From positions 1-6,406 of the forward strand of contig JALUKJ010000435.1 of assembly GCA_027056615.1 (NCBI GenBank): a stretch of 6,406 bases of DNA. Direction: 5' to 3'. Under the pieces are notes generated by a model. That model was given only the letters and a program-made list of their open reading frames with translations, was not told where the DNA came from and made no database searches. This DNA is from Campylobacteraceae bacterium (GTDB lineage Bacteria > Campylobacterota > Campylobacteria > Campylobacterales > Sulfurovaceae). Of this stretch, positions 5,998 through 6,406 are shown piece by piece (position 1 is the first letter of the stretch; every line of letters starts with the position of its first letter). The translations under genes were made by a program, and so were the position numbers.

Positions 5998-6406
5998 TAT
6001 TTGTATCCTTTAACATGGTGTTCTTTCTTATATTGTTGCATATTAATATCTTGTGTATCTATATTAAATATCTCTTTAATAACATCTACTTTATTAGCCC
6101 CATTACTATGTGCTGAACTTTGCCGTAAATTTTGAGTAGCATCATGTAAAAATCGGTTAAACATCTGCTCTGCCATCTTTTTTATATTCGCTTCAAACTC
6201 TTTAGGAACAAACTTTTTCTTAATGGCTCGTTCAAGCTCTTTCTCTATAGCATTATGTGATTGTAGTCTAATATCTCTAATGACTGGTTCAATAGAGAGT
6301 GCTTTTAACCATGCATAGTATTCATCTTTAGACTTTAAAACTATCTCTTTTGCTTTAATGGCTTGTTCTTGCTTTAAGGCATGATTTTCATTAGATATAG
6401 TTTTCA
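5997..6406 (-). CDS. hemA: Glutamyl-tRNA reductase, C-terminal part (5' end outside window)
   Basis: Reduces Glu-tRNA to glutamate-1-semialdehyde, the NADPH-dependent first step of C5-pathway heme synthesis. Only the last 135 codons and the stop are in the window, so about two-thirds of the gene (the catalytic and NADPH domains) lies beyond the right edge. The visible part is the helical C-terminal dimerisation domain of bacterial HemA: a linker helix rich in Lys/Glu/Gln, then [33 protein letters not shown], and the hallmark [15 protein letters not shown], which matches the family's conserved segment before the tail. The tail ends in a basic, His-rich EHHVKGYK. The TAA shares one base with the proS ATG, showing it belongs to the same operon as proS, the fxsA-like gene, the thiol-disulfide gene and hemC. 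The gene runs through the window edge with no sign of disruption. Confidence 0.93.
   Translation of the reverse strand, partial: KTISNENHALKQEQAIKAKEIVLKSKDEYYAWLKALSIEPVIRDIRLQSHNAIEKELERAIKKKFVPKEFEANIKKMAEQMFNRFLHDATQNLRQSSAHSNGANKVDVIKEIFNIDTQDINMQQYKKEHHVKGYK

Noticed and set aside
1..6406. tRNA genes, CRISPR repeats, insertion sequences, attachment sites
   Set aside because: No repeat array, terminal inverted repeats, transposase or cloverleaf-like sequence was seen on either strand; nearly all bases are covered by housekeeping genes.

Overview
This AT-rich window (roughly one-third GC by eye) looks like chromosomal housekeeping DNA from a Campylobacterota (epsilonproteobacterial) genome, most likely a free-living relative of Sulfurimonas, Sulfurovum or Arcobacter. 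The main evidence is the minus-strand order hemA - proS - small FxsA-type membrane protein - hemC, which matches my memory of the hemA/proS/Cj0544/hemC order in Campylobacter jejuni. The protein sequences also look epsilonproteobacterial. I see no mobile element, phage gene, CRISPR array, tRNA or rRNA.

Layout. Bases 1-103 are a short upstream region with a strong ribosome binding site. At 104-781 (+) is a lipoprotein-type NlpC/P60 cell-wall peptidase. It converges on ilvA (776-1987, -), a threonine ammonia-lyase; the two stop codons overlap inside a terminator-like hairpin. A 51-bp divergent promoter region follows. Next is a small CoA-binding (YccU-type Rossmann) protein at 2039-2470 (+), which converges on hemC across a bidirectional terminator. 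From 2505 to the right edge runs one tightly packed minus-strand operon, read right to left: hemA (3' part only), proS, fxsA-like, a periplasmic thiol-disulfide protein and hemC.

How the genes fit together. HemA (glutamyl-tRNA reductase) and HemC (hydroxymethylbilane synthase) are an early and a middle enzyme of C5-pathway tetrapyrrole synthesis. ProRS charges tRNA-Pro. The membrane protein and the thioredoxin-fold protein are envelope proteins carried in the same transcript. Translational coupling is likely: hemA/proS share a TAATG overlap, proS/fxsA are 1 nt apart, and fxsA/dsb overlap by about 56 nt.

The most notable points are (i) a 420-residue bacterial-type ProRS that lacks the usual INS editing domain and keeps only a four-cysteine knuckle at that place, (ii) a DsbC/DsbK-like protein inserted in the heme operon with its signal peptide encoded out of frame inside the fxsA tail, and (iii) an ilvA terminator embedded in the convergent peptidase gene. 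I did not find a convincing new multi-gene system.
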